Part shown: positions 1 to 8,463 of the stretch, in pieces
Layout of the letters: each line of letters starts with the position of its first letter
How positions within the stretch are numbered: position 1 is the stretch's first letter
IMG/VR virus record: IMGVR_UViG_3300042691_027344
Coordinates: 1 to 30,382 of that record
DNA from: a virus
Strand: one strand, 5' to 3'
Length of the DNA: 30,382 nucleotides
The notes under the pieces: generated by a model
Told to the model about the DNA's origin: nothing
Seen by the model: only the letters and a program-made list of their open reading frames with translations
The model's database searches: none
Program-made: the position numbers and the translations under genes

Positions 1-1285
1 AGATTTGGTTGATTTTGGTAATCAAAGTTTGGTTCCAATCCTTCTGAGTGTAACCCATGAAAGGTGTACCACTAACAGCACCATACTTCCACTCGTTGTA
101 ATCCCACTTAGTTCTCCAAGCGGCACCTTTACGAATGTCACGTAAGATTTCACGGTCGATTTCTGCCGCAACTTGCTCAGACAATAAAGCTGTTAATTCA
201 GCTTCAGCGTCGATGTTGTGGAATGCAGAAACGTCTTGAGCCAATTCAGGAGACCAGCTAGCTCTTAACTTTCTTTCAGTTACAGAAACTGTTACTGATT
301 GAAGGTCGAAAGATACTTCACCGATTTCTTCTTCGAATTCAAGAGATTCGTAAGTTCTGTAAGAAACAACGATGTTAGCAAGTGCTAAGTCGTTTGTAAA
401 GTCAGCAGCACTGAAACCTGTTGTTGCGTCATAAAGTTCGAAATCTACGTTCAAGTAAATTTTACCTTCTTCATCACAGATGTCGTTGAACTTATTTACA
501 CCACTACCGGCTTTCTGACCGTACTCAACGATACCTTTACCGTATTTCTGAGTTACAACGTTGAAGTTTTTAACGCCATTGTTTGCAGTTGTGTTACCAG
601 TAACAGTGATTGCTAATGAAGCTAAGAATTCTTCAGTGTCCATCACGTTACCATCAGCACCTACCATTTTACCTTGACCATCTTTAGTGAAACCACTAAG
701 AACAACAATCGCACTTGATACTGAACCAGACAAAGCCGCAGTACTTTCAGTTACCGCACCATTGTTGAATGTTACGAACGCGAAAGGTGCTGCTGCTACT
801 GAAGTAGCCGCTCCTCTTGAGTAATCGAAGATACCTGAAGTTGCAGAATCATCTTCCTCATAGAAACGGTCATACAAACTTTGTGAAGAAGTATAACCAG
901 CTCCTGGATTACTTTCGGAATTTGGATATCCGAATGGTGCTTGCTTAGTGTCTTGGATTTTAGGTATGAAGTAGAACAATTTACCGATAGGTAAGTTCAT
1001 TGCTTGTACTGATACGATGTCGTTAGCTAATAATTTAGAGAAAACACGACGGATGATAGGGAAAACTACGGTCTCGAAAGAACCACTAGCATCAGAAACT
1101 GCTGCTTCGTTGATTAAGTAAGACGCTTGGTTTTCGTACAACTGTGCGATGTTATCTTTTTGATGGCCGTCAAGACCTTCTAGGAATCCTAAATCATCCC
1201 ATTTTTTGATGGTATCTTCTTTGATAACACGAAGGTGCTTTAGACCGATGTTACCAACCATACCTGATTCTAATAATGCTCCCAT
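1..1285 (-). CDS. 23: Major capsid protein, T4 gp23-like (3' end outside window)
   Basis: Main shell protein of the phage head. The visible 428 codons start at the ATG at 1283-1285, and no stop is reached before the window edge. Residues 61-110 resemble the region after the T4 gp23 processing site: a short linker, an IIRRVFSKLLANDIVSVQ stretch, then QAMNLPIGKLF, which parallels the T4 QPMNSPTGQVF. An I-N-E triplet at residues 58-60 fits the [LI]xE cleavage rule of the gp21 protease, so about 60 residues are probably removed during maturation. It is the last gene in the run protease, scaffold, capsid protein. There is no Shine-Dalgarno sequence, only an A-rich leader. No TATTTATA motif lies in its 33-nt upstream gap, so it may be co-transcribed with the scaffold gene. 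Confidence 0.92.
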   Translation of the reverse strand, partial: MGALLESGMVGNIGLKHLRVIKEDTIKKWDDLGFLEGLDGHQKDNIAQLYENQASYLINEAAVSDASGSFETVVFPIIRRVFSKLLANDIVSVQAMNLPIGKLFYFIPKIQDTKQAPFGYPNSESNPGAGYTSSQSLYDRFYEEDDSATSGIFDYSRGAATSVAAAPFAFVTFNNGAVTESTAALSGSVSSAIVVLSGFTKDGQGKMVGADGNVMDTEEFLASLAITVTGNTTANNGVKNFNVVTQKYGKGIVEYGQKAGSGVNKFNDICDEEGKIYLNVDFELYDATTGFSAADFTNDLALANIVVSYRTYESLEFEEEIGEVSFDLQSVTVSVTERKLRASWSPELAQDVSAFHNIDAEAELTALLSEQVAAEIDREILRDIRKGAAWRTKWDYNEWKYGAVSGTPFMGYTQKDWNQTLITKINQI

Positions 1286-1318
1286 TTTAGTATTTTTTTG
1301 GTTTTTATTTTATGTTTA

Positions 1319-2539
1319 TTATTTTATTTTTGACATCAAATCTTTCATTCTCTTGAACTGCGGGTTCTCGTAAGCTTTTGACTCAGAAAGAACTTCAGTT
1401 GAAGACGAAGTACTTGGTGCCGAAGTAATCTTATCAACTACTGATTCAGAAATTGGTTTTTTAGTATCTAATTCAGTTTTAATTGTTGAATAAAGATTTT
1501 TCGATTCTTTCAAGGTTGAGATAGAATCAAATCTCTTTAAGATGTTAAGTTTTTCTTGTTTTGTGGTTGAATGTTCTGTGAACAAACGAGTAGCGTAAGC
1601 CAAGTTTGCGTTAAACACAGCAACTTCGTTAAGCTTTTCTTTGAACAACACAAGAGCTTTCTTGTATTCGGCATTTTGTTTTTTCAAGTTCTCAACTTCT
1701 TCGTTGATTGCTCCTGCTGCGAATACTTTTTTACTCTTAATACCTGCTCTTTCAGCTTCACCTTTGTCACCATGTGCGTTCCACTTAGTTCTTGCGGCTT
1801 CACCCATTTCTTCTTCGTGAGGTTCGTCAAAAGTTTCTTCAGATACTTCCTCTTCATTTGACTCTTCCCCTTCTTCATCAAGTTCGATTTCGTAAACCAC
1901 TTCCTCACCTTCGTTCCAATCTTCTGAAACTTCAGGTGCCGGCTCTACCATAGACTCCTCAACATCACCCATTTCTTCCATAGGTTCGTCAAAAGTTTCT
2001 TCCATAGTTTCTTCTTCGTGGGTTTCTTCTTCGTCCAACTTAATGATGTACTCATCATCACCATCTTCAAGTTCGATGTGGTTTTCATCCTTCTTAACGA
2101 TAATACCATCTTCAGGACCCATTGCTTTGAAAACTTTTAAAACTTCGTCTTCGTCGGCGTCAGTCATATCAACAGTGTCATCATCTTCCATTCCTTCAGG
2201 ACCCATGTCATCCATTTCTGGACCCATTTCGTCTTCAGAATCTAATGATTCAATGTCTTTAGATAGTTCGTCGTCAGATGATTCCTCATCACCCTCTTCA
2301 TCGTTATCGAGACCACCTTCCTCATCCCCAGCTTCGGCTGGTACATCGTCTTGAGTCTCTTCTTCAGAATCGGGTTGTTCTGCAACAACCTCTTCCTCTT
2401 CTTCCAATGATTCTTTTAGCAAATCTGTTAGTTCTTGTTTCATGGTAGAAGCAAGTATACCCTTTGCGTTTGCTTTTACTGCCTCTTCAAGAGTCTGTAC
2501 TTGAAGTAATGCTTGTTCTAAAATTGATTTTTCGCTCAT
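1319..2539 (-). CDS. 22: Prohead scaffold (core) protein, T4 gp22-like
   Basis: 406 residues, between the protease and capsid genes as in T4, where gp22 forms the inner scaffold of the prohead and is later degraded by gp21. Residues about 45-250 are extremely acidic (long Glu/Asp runs with Met-Pro). Residues about 280-360 look like a helical coiled coil, as expected for a core protein. Several [LI]xE triplets are present. The last residues, MKDLMSKIK, resemble the C-terminal region of the neighbouring protease. A TATTTATA motif lies 18 nt before the start. The assignment rests on gene order, composition and helical pattern more than on residue identity. The protein is longer than T4 gp22 (about 270 residues) because of the acidic insert. 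Confidence 0.8.
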   Translation of the reverse strand: MSEKSILEQALLQVQTLEEAVKANAKGILASTMKQELTDLLKESLEEEEEVVAEQPDSEEETQDDVPAEAGDEEGGLDNDEEGDEESSDDELSKDIESLDSEDEMGPEMDDMGPEGMEDDDTVDMTDADEDEVLKVFKAMGPEDGIIVKKDENHIELEDGDDEYIIKLDEEETHEEETMEETFDEPMEEMGDVEESMVEPAPEVSEDWNEGEEVVYEIELDEEGEESNEEEVSEETFDEPHEEEMGEAARTKWNAHGDKGEAERAGIKSKKVFAAGAINEEVENLKKQNAEYKKALVLFKEKLNEVAVFNANLAYATRLFTEHSTTKQEKLNILKRFDSISTLKESKNLYSTIKTELDTKKPISESVVDKITSAPSTSSSTEVLSESKAYENPQFKRMKDLMSKIK

Positions 2540-2557
2540 TTGGAAATTTTATTTAAC

Positions 2558-2565
2558 TATAAATA
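2558..2565 (-). promoter_or_regulatory. TATTTATA late-promoter-like motif before scaffold gene
   Basis: On the coding strand the 8-mer TATTTATA lies 18 nt before the ATG. The same 8-mer precedes several other late genes in this window. Confidence 0.5.
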
Positions 2566-2619
2566 TTATGATTATGTAAAAAAGTACTTTTTACGATATT
2601 GAAACCTAAAATAAATTGT

Positions 2620-3303
2620 TTATTTAGATAAAAATCTATCCAATTTTGACATTAGATTTTTCATTTTATCAATTGATTCTGGTCTTTCCTCAATAGATTC
2701 CGCATAGTTATCTCTCTCACCTAAATCCTTAAAAACGTATGCCCCGGGAGTTGATGGGGACGATACTAAATCAAAACATACCAATTCAAAATCTTCTTGT
2801 ACGATGTTTTGACCTTTTACATTTTTTAATGAACCAACACCTCTTGATGATATACCTAATGTTGCTCCATTCATTAATAACATTGCGGCTTGGTCTCCTT
2901 TGGTACTAACTATACCCATCTTCTTCCAACCTGGAGAAGTAAATAATTTTATCTTACCCATTAACATTTTACCATCCCACCACGTTTCCATAATAGAATG
3001 TGATACCCTATCAAGGTCAATAAGTGAAGATGAGGGGTGATTTAATTCATTTAAGGCACCACCTTTCTTTATAAGTGTTTGATATTTTTCGTTTTCTCTT
3101 TTAAGTAACATTTCAGGATAAATCCTTCCGTTCTTATTTGGAGTATCGAATTTTTGTAAAACGGCATAGAGAATAATATCCTGAGAAAAGTCTGTATCTT
3201 TCATCTCGGATATTATTCTTTGATTTTCTTGTGGAGATATATGACCCGCGTCGTATTCGATTAAAATACCCTTGCCGGTCTCGTTAGGTCCAAGTATCTT
3301 CAT
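2620..3303 (-). CDS. 21: Prohead core protease, T4 gp21-like
   Basis: 227 residues, close to the T4 gp21 length. This serine protease acts inside the prohead, degrading the scaffold and trimming the capsid protein. The family pattern is visible: a conserved N-terminal block with NGRIYP (58-63), the histidine in ELNHPSS (H89) and the nucleophile region LGISSRGVGS (Ser152 or Ser153). The N-terminal region also matches the usual start of phage prohead proteases. The C-terminal tail (about 210-227) is basic and helical and contains KMKNLMSKL, nearly identical to the end of the scaffold protein. The gene lies directly upstream of the scaffold gene and has its own TATTTATA motif. Confidence 0.88.
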   Translation of the reverse strand: MKILGPNETGKGILIEYDAGHISPQENQRIISEMKDTDFSQDIILYAVLQKFDTPNKNGRIYPEMLLKRENEKYQTLIKKGGALNELNHPSSSLIDLDRVSHSIMETWWDGKMLMGKIKLFTSPGWKKMGIVSTKGDQAAMLLMNGATLGISSRGVGSLKNVKGQNIVQEDFELVCFDLVSSPSTPGAYVFKDLGERDNYAESIEERPESIDKMKNLMSKLDRFLSK

Positions 3304-3316
3304 TTATCTTTTTATA

Positions 3317-3324
3317 TATAAATA
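3317..3324 (-). promoter_or_regulatory. TATTTATA late-promoter-like motif before protease gene
   Basis: TATTTATA on the coding strand, 13 nt before the ATG of the protease gene. Confidence 0.5.
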
Positions 3325-3337
3325 CCCCAATAACAGA

Positions 3338-3763
3338 TTAATTCTTTGTTTTATAAAAATTAAACAAAGTTTCATCAGTTAAAACGGTATCTATAATATT
3401 TTCAGATATGTCGGATACTATTTGTTTTATCTCTTTTGATTTAACGTCAAAATATTTCTCAACGTATAATGTTATCTCTAAATCCATAAATGACCTTTTA
3501 TTTGTTTTAACCCCGCTAGTTTTGATGTCGAGGTCAACGATAGATTGTGGTTTAAAATACTCACATCTTAGGTCGTAAATTTTATTTTTGATTTGTCTTC
3601 TTGTTTTCGAAATTAGTTTATCGAAATCACAATCGTCCTGATTTGGTTGAGTCCAAGAATTTAATTGGATGTAGATAGTTTTTAGGTTTTTGTAATCAAC
3701 GGTGCCATAACCTATCTTTACGTTATTGTGGACACCAATTGTAATAAACTTGCCCTTTTTCAT
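3338..3763 (-). CDS. Unknown phage protein (141 aa)
   Basis: I do not recognise this protein. It is a 141-residue soluble protein, rich in Lys, Ile and Asp, with alternating hydrophobic stretches that suggest a mixed alpha/beta fold. It has no signal peptide, membrane segment or cysteine cluster apart from two isolated Cys. It lies between the prohead protease and a probable core protein and is read with them, so a head-assembly or accessory structural role is possible. It is divergent from the plus-strand bS21 gene, with a 99-nt AT-rich spacer between the two starts. Confidence 0.65.
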   Translation of the reverse strand: MKKGKFITIGVHNNVKIGYGTVDYKNLKTIYIQLNSWTQPNQDDCDFDKLISKTRRQIKNKIYDLRCEYFKPQSIVDLDIKTSGVKTNKRSFMDLEITLYVEKYFDVKSKEIKQIVSDISENIIDTVLTDETLFNFYKTKN

Positions 3764-3862
3764 TAATATTATTCATACTTAGTATTTTTATGGTGTATTT
3801 AAAATATACAGAATAAACTTAAAAAATCCAAATATTTAAATTATATTTTTAAAAAGACACTT

Positions 3863-4054
3863 ATGATTATCGTAGACGTTACAAAAGAAAGAAACCTTGA
3901 AATCGCACTAAAGAAGTACAAAAACAAGGTTTATAAAACAAAACAGACTGAACAATTAAGGGAAAGACAAGAATTTGTGAAACCCTCAGTCTTAAAAAGA
4001 GAACAAAAGTTAAAAGCTATCTACAAAGAGAAGCTAAACGGACCACAAGATTAA
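3863..4054 (+). CDS. rpsU: Ribosomal protein bS21, phage-encoded
   Basis: 63 residues, the normal bS21 length. The pattern fits the family: short N-terminal strand, then NLEIALKKYKNKVYKT, LRERQEFVKPS and a basic helical tail with KREQKLKAIYKEK. The LRxRQxFxKPS stretch is typical of Bacteroidota bS21. bS21 sits on the 30S platform next to the 3' end of 16S rRNA. In Bacteroidota it helps bury the anti-Shine-Dalgarno sequence. A phage copy could exchange with host bS21 and shift which mRNAs are translated. The gene stands alone on the plus strand inside the late minus-strand block, and its stop overlaps the stop of the convergent gene. No Shine-Dalgarno sequence is visible in the 20 nt upstream. 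Known: several large and marine phages carry bS21. Confidence 0.9.
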   Translation: MIIVDVTKERNLEIALKKYKNKVYKTKQTEQLRERQEFVKPSVLKREQKLKAIYKEKLNGPQD

Positions 4055-4788
4055 TCTAAACTTTTACTAAGTTCAATCAATCTGTAGTAATTGAATTTAC
4101 TCACTGTAGATTCGTTTACTTCTTTTTTTGCTTCTTTAAGTTTGTCAATTAACGTTGAATCGGATTCTCCTGATATTAAAGTATCAAACTTTTGAGTCAT
4201 CGATTCTTTCAACGTATTCATTTCTACAGATAACTCCCCATCCTTCATCGAAACAATTTTCTTAAATGTTTCTTTTTGTTCTTCATTCATGAAGTCAGTA
4301 AACTTAGTGTTGAAATTGTTTACTAAAACTGCATTTAATAATGATTGGTTATCCGTATGTGGAGCAACATCTTCTACCTGAATTTGTTTCGAGGTCGTAA
4401 GGTGTTTAATTAATCTTTCTTTAGATACAACCTTCTTTTCTACATTCAATAGTGTTGTTTCCTCAGACAATACATCTAAACACTCATATACCTCGTTTTT
4501 ATTAGGTGCAACTTCTTTTAACGATTCGGTTAATGTTGAGATACCTTCATTAACAAGTTTTGATTTTTGAATTAAAAGAGTTTCGATTTGTTCCACAAAC
4601 AATTTAGCGGTCTCAATACTTGGGATATGTTTATTTTCAACATCCTCATAAAACAAATACATCTCAATCAAATTCTTATTTGATTTAACTTGTTTTAATA
4701 ATTCCTTGACATCTGATTTTTTATCAGAGGTGTATGATTCTGTTAGTTTTACTAACAACTTTGTTTTTACATCACCAAAATTTGACAT
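4051..4788 (-). CDS. Probable prohead core or internal protein (245 aa)
   Basis: No family recognised. It is a 245-residue, highly charged, Lys/Glu-rich and largely helical protein with no signal peptide or membrane segment. It follows the portal gene by 1 nt, the place where T4 keeps its small core proteins gp67 and gp68. It contains many [LI]xE triplets (for example LTE, LIE, SIE, LSE, LKE), the sequence rule of the gp21 protease, so it may be a core component digested during head maturation. This is inference from position and composition; such triplets are common in any Leu/Glu-rich helix. Its stop overlaps the end of the convergent bS21 gene. Confidence 0.7.
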   Translation of the reverse strand: MSNFGDVKTKLLVKLTESYTSDKKSDVKELLKQVKSNKNLIEMYLFYEDVENKHIPSIETAKLFVEQIETLLIQKSKLVNEGISTLTESLKEVAPNKNEVYECLDVLSEETTLLNVEKKVVSKERLIKHLTTSKQIQVEDVAPHTDNQSLLNAVLVNNFNTKFTDFMNEEQKETFKKIVSMKDGELSVEMNTLKESMTQKFDTLISGESDSTLIDKLKEAKKEVNESTVSKFNYYRLIELSKSLD

Positions 4789-4789
4789 T

Positions 4790-6595
4790 TTATTGTTCGT
4801 TTAGTATATCTTTTAATTTATTTTCTATTTCATAAATATTCTGTTGGGCTTTATTGACATCAAAAAGGTCATTTAAATTATCGCCCTCACCCAACATACT
4901 TAAAATATTACGACGTTTTGTGGATTCACTTAACGGTGCGGCGGGTTCCGCTGCTGCCGGTTCTGCGGCTCCTCCACCCATTTCGGCTCCTCCACCCATT
5001 TCACCACCTGCCGGTGCTTCTCCACCTTCTTGTCTTTCTTCCTCAGGTACACCGTATTTCGCGTCAACATCATCAAATACACCAGAACGTTTAATTACGT
5101 TTTGAGTGTTTGTTAATTCAAATCCCATTGCTCTCTCGATACGTTGTTGTTGTAGGTCAAGTAATACCTCACTATCACTCATACCAAGAATGTTCTTCTT
5201 AGCCCATGTATGTGACACAGGTAAGATACCTACTTGAGATTGGTCTGAGGTTGCGTTTTTATAAAGTTCAATTTTTTCTTTCCACTGTTCAATCTTTAAT
5301 AAGTCGGATTGTGCGGACGGATTGGTTAATGAAAGTGAGAAATTATCTAACTCATCTTCCATACCAAGAAGATACAAGTGAACAAGAGCGATTTTATTCA
5401 ACTCTTGAATTAATGATTTTTGAATTCTATTAATGGTTCTTGCGAAACGAATATCCATTAATGCTAATTGCTTACCGTCACCCACAACTTCTTCAAATCC
5501 CAAAAATGCTTTTGGAATACGAAGTGCAGCTAGCATCTTCTTTTGAATATATTCTATATCGGCAATCTCACCTAAATTCTGAGCTCCCGCCAATGTTTCA
5601 ATTGGATTTGTTTGTGCCGGGTCACGAATAGGAATGAAATAATCTTGGTCTACTGCCATTTGATTATATCTCATATCTACTTGACCATTTCTTGGGTCAA
5701 CTACTTGGTCTCTTTTAAATTTATTGGCAACACGTTGTACGTAAGCTTCAATGTCCTTATCGTCCATGTTACCAACAAATACTTTGAATACACGTCTTTC
5801 AGGTGCTCTTGTCGTTCTATAAATCAACATCGCATCCTCCGCAAGAAGTAATTGTTTCCAAATTCTTCTAATCTTATCCAACATGGAAGTACCATACGGA
5901 AGCTTTCTATCGTCACCCAATAATCTAAAATGTGCAATTTCCCATGCTTGGAATTCCAATTCTTTATTCTTCCATTGGAATCTTAATTCTCTTGTAGGTG
6001 CTTTAATATCTCTTTGATGTGGAGTTTTTGATTCTCTACCTTCAATTCTTTCAATCTCAATATTAGGTAATTGTTGACATCCAATTATACCTCTTTCGGG
6101 GTCAATTTTTAAATAAACAAAATCATCCCCGTATTTACAAACCCCTCTTGCCCACATCTGTAGATTCGTATTCAAATCTAAACGATTGATGAACAAATCT
6201 TCTAAAATACTTTTAATTCTTGTTGATTCTGAAAATATGGTTAAAATATCGCCCTTTTCAGAAAGTGTCGTAGATTCTTCAGCGTAGATGTCAAGTGCTG
6301 CCGAAATTTCTGGAGTAAACTCCATGGATTCATAATCATAATATGCTGCTAATCTATTTGGTTCGTAGTAAACAGATTGATTATAAAGGGATTGTTCAAG
6401 TTTTGTCCACTTATCTGCAATGTACTGACTTTGTTGCGCTTGTAACATTGCTTTTTCATAATCTTCTCTACTACTTGTTTTTAGTATTTCGTCTTTAGAA
6501 AAATTAAAAGATGGGACCTCCTCAGATTTTACTGCTCCGGGATACCCAAACATCTTGGTTAATCTCTGAAATACTGTTAAATTATTATCTGCCAT
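4790..6595 (-). CDS. 20: Portal vertex protein, T4 gp20-like
   Basis: 601 residues. This protein forms the dodecameric ring at the head vertex through which DNA is packaged and to which the neck attaches. The N-terminal half carries the gp20 family pattern: an ALDIYAEEST helix near residue 100, a CKYGDDFVYLKID strand, then LPNIEIERIEGRESK. The central KAFLGFEEVVGDGKQLALMD segment matches the clip and stem region of T4-like portals. The C-terminal 120 residues are an extension rich in Gly, Ala, Pro and Glu, followed by a helical end, which explains the extra length over T4 gp20 (524 residues). It lies next to the terminase gene as expected. Two TATTTATA motifs precede it, one only 3 nt before the ATG. 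Confidence 0.92.
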   Translation of the reverse strand: MADNNLTVFQRLTKMFGYPGAVKSEEVPSFNFSKDEILKTSSREDYEKAMLQAQQSQYIADKWTKLEQSLYNQSVYYEPNRLAAYYDYESMEFTPEISAALDIYAEESTTLSEKGDILTIFSESTRIKSILEDLFINRLDLNTNLQMWARGVCKYGDDFVYLKIDPERGIIGCQQLPNIEIERIEGRESKTPHQRDIKAPTRELRFQWKNKELEFQAWEIAHFRLLGDDRKLPYGTSMLDKIRRIWKQLLLAEDAMLIYRTTRAPERRVFKVFVGNMDDKDIEAYVQRVANKFKRDQVVDPRNGQVDMRYNQMAVDQDYFIPIRDPAQTNPIETLAGAQNLGEIADIEYIQKKMLAALRIPKAFLGFEEVVGDGKQLALMDIRFARTINRIQKSLIQELNKIALVHLYLLGMEDELDNFSLSLTNPSAQSDLLKIEQWKEKIELYKNATSDQSQVGILPVSHTWAKKNILGMSDSEVLLDLQQQRIERAMGFELTNTQNVIKRSGVFDDVDAKYGVPEEERQEGGEAPAGGEMGGGAEMGGGAAEPAAAEPAAPLSESTKRRNILSMLGEGDNLNDLFDVNKAQQNIYEIENKLKDILNEQ

Positions 6596-6598
6596 GTA

Positions 6599-6606
6599 TA
6601 TAAATA
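6599..6606 (-). promoter_or_regulatory. TATTTATA motif 3 nt before the portal start
   Basis: TATTTATA on the coding strand, followed by TAC and the portal ATG. If it is a -10-type element the transcript would be nearly leaderless. Confidence 0.5.
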
Positions 6607-6619
6607 GTTTTCTTTAGAA

Positions 6620-6627
6620 TATAAATA
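6620..6627 (-). promoter_or_regulatory. Second TATTTATA motif upstream of portal gene
   Basis: A second TATTTATA on the coding strand, 24 nt before the ATG. The two copies lie in the 57-nt gap between the terminase and portal genes. Confidence 0.4.
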
Positions 6628-6652
6628 ATTTTATCCTTTTAATAAAGTCGTA

Positions 6653-8422
6653 TTACCTCTTCTTACCAAATAACCAAGAGTATTCCTTGTAATGGTCTTT
6701 TGTTGGGGAACCTAATGGATGATTGTTATTACCATTATTTCCGGCGAACATAGCCCCCACAGAATCCATAGTAGAACCGTATGAATAGAATGTTCTGTTT
6801 GCTTCATATGTTCTTTCAGAAACTGTCCAAGATTCTAACATCGCCCTATTTGCGTTTTCGTTCTTTTGTAACTGATTGAAACACATATCACCAGCATAGA
6901 GTGCCATTGATAAACTCATAATAGAATCATCGTGAGCACCTTTCATGTGGTCAGGTCTCCCGTTGATATAAACGAATGTGTTTAATTCGTTCATCAGTCT
7001 TGCTGACCTAACGGCGAATCCTTTTCTTAGTTGTTCTTCAAATGCTGCAACGATTTGGGTTCTTTTGTTGTTGAAATTTAAACCGGGAATTTTATCCTGT
7101 GCTTTACGGTTATAATCCCAAATATTTTGAGTGTTAACACCATCAATGTACAGGTTTTTATAGTTCATTTCTTGTAACTTACGTGATGTGGCAATACCCA
7201 TACCACCTGTAATATCAATTACAATAAATGCTTCATATAGAATACCCCATTTGTATGCAATAGATGCTAAATCGTCGGGTGGTATCTTCCCAATATATTC
7301 CGCAACTTGTTCTCTTTCATCGAAATCAACAATATTAATTGATGAAAAATCCTCACTATCTCCACGACTTACGTCGACACCCATAATGTATCTATGACCT
7401 TGTATAGGTTCCTTCCATTGCCAAAAAGTACCTTGCATGTACTTCTCTTTTGGTTCTCGAATAAAGTTCTTGGTAATATGGTCTTGCACATCACCGGGAA
7501 TTACCCCGTCACCTGAACCCAAGAAATCACATTCCAATTCCTGTGCAATCTTTCTTCTATCATACTTGAATTTTTTTGACATTGATTCGAACCAAGACGA
7601 GAACGGTTTATATCCTTGTTCCTCATATTCTTGGTATTTGTTTATGTCAAATTCATATATCACAACTTCATTGTCGTCATACTGTTCTCTATTTAACATG
7701 TAATGTGTAATATCACTACACTTAACCCATCTAAGGTCTTTAGTATAACGAGGGTCTTTAAACCATCTTAAATCAGTAATATGAAAGTCATTTATCTTTC
7801 TGATTGCTTGGTCATAAACACCGTAATAAATTGGGTCATAACCATTTGGTGTTGAGATTAAAATGATTTTACCTCCCGTAGAAAGAGATGCCATAGATGC
7901 CGCCCAAAAGTCGTCACCCGCTTCGATATATGCAGCTTCGTCAAATACAAGGATTGTTGGGGTATAACCACGTAACGCATCCGCAGATGTCGCAACGGCT
8001 TTAACCTCACATCCATTATTTAATCTAAATCTACTTTCAGAGTTTTTATCGGGAGAAAACCCAACATTAATCCAATCGGGCCACTGCTCTAAAAAGTGAC
8101 GAATTTTATTCGCCATTTCAATTGCAGTATCTCTTTTGTTAGCAATTACAAGAACTCTCTCAGGATTCTCGGGTTTGGCTAGCTGTAATCTTCTTGATAT
8201 CCAAGCCGATGTAACAGTAGATACACCCGCCTGACGATATTTTCTTGTTATATTTTCGTTGTAATCCTCGTAATCCTGAATCAACTGTATTTGGTCAGGA
8301 AATAACTCAAGAGGAACGAATTTCTTCTGTGTATTATCATAAGTCTGCAAATACGTCTTTAACGAATATGGTGCATCCTTTAGTATTCTAGCATACTCTT
8401 TAAGTTGTTCAACTCTTGTCAT
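6653..8422 (-). CDS. 17: Terminase large subunit, T4 gp17-like
   Basis: 589 residues. ATPase and nuclease that pumps DNA into the prohead and cuts the concatemer. The Walker A region is YRQAGVSTVTS (about 62-72), a variant loop like the RQxGKTT loop of T4. Walker B is ILVFDEAAYIE (157-166, with D161 and E162), followed by motif III at about 188-193 (LISTPNG). The RNase-H-like nuclease domain shows GVDVSRGD (D350), VIDITGG (D403) and AHDDSIM (D498, D499) as metal-binding acidic residues. It starts 3 nt after a TATTTATA motif and directly behind a terminator for the upstream gene, so it heads a transcription unit with the portal gene. Confidence 0.95.
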   Translation of the reverse strand: MTRVEQLKEYARILKDAPYSLKTYLQTYDNTQKKFVPLELFPDQIQLIQDYEDYNENITRKYRQAGVSTVTSAWISRRLQLAKPENPERVLVIANKRDTAIEMANKIRHFLEQWPDWINVGFSPDKNSESRFRLNNGCEVKAVATSADALRGYTPTILVFDEAAYIEAGDDFWAASMASLSTGGKIILISTPNGYDPIYYGVYDQAIRKINDFHITDLRWFKDPRYTKDLRWVKCSDITHYMLNREQYDDNEVVIYEFDINKYQEYEEQGYKPFSSWFESMSKKFKYDRRKIAQELECDFLGSGDGVIPGDVQDHITKNFIREPKEKYMQGTFWQWKEPIQGHRYIMGVDVSRGDSEDFSSINIVDFDEREQVAEYIGKIPPDDLASIAYKWGILYEAFIVIDITGGMGIATSRKLQEMNYKNLYIDGVNTQNIWDYNRKAQDKIPGLNFNNKRTQIVAAFEEQLRKGFAVRSARLMNELNTFVYINGRPDHMKGAHDDSIMSLSMALYAGDMCFNQLQKNENANRAMLESWTVSERTYEANRTFYSYGSTMDSVGAMFAGNNGNNNHPLGSPTKDHYKEYSWLFGKKR

Positions 8423-8425
8423 ATA

Positions 8426-8433
8426 TATAAATA
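8426..8433 (-). promoter_or_regulatory. TATTTATA motif 3 nt before the terminase start
   Basis: TATTTATA on the coding strand followed by TAT and ATG. It sits immediately downstream of a hairpin-plus-U-tract terminator, the arrangement expected for the promoter of a new unit. Confidence 0.6.
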
Positions 8434-8435
8434 TG

Positions 8436-8460
8436 AAAAAAGGGTGGTAAAACCACCCTT
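8436..8460 (-). terminator. Rho-independent terminator after the 445-aa gene
   Basis: On the minus strand, AAGGGTGG pairs with CCACCCTT (8 bp, plus one possible closing pair), followed by a run of six T. It ends the unit of the gene at 8464-9801 just before the terminase promoter motif. Confidence 0.85.
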
Positions 8461-8463
8461 CAC

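Noticed and set aside
1760-1810. ARTKW in the scaffold and WRTKW in the capsid protein as a shared signal
   Set aside because: Only a few residues agree and the contexts differ; chance is likely.
2043-2354. Ser-rich plus-strand ORF opposite the acidic scaffold region
   Set aside because: It is the complement of Glu/Asp codon runs, not a gene.
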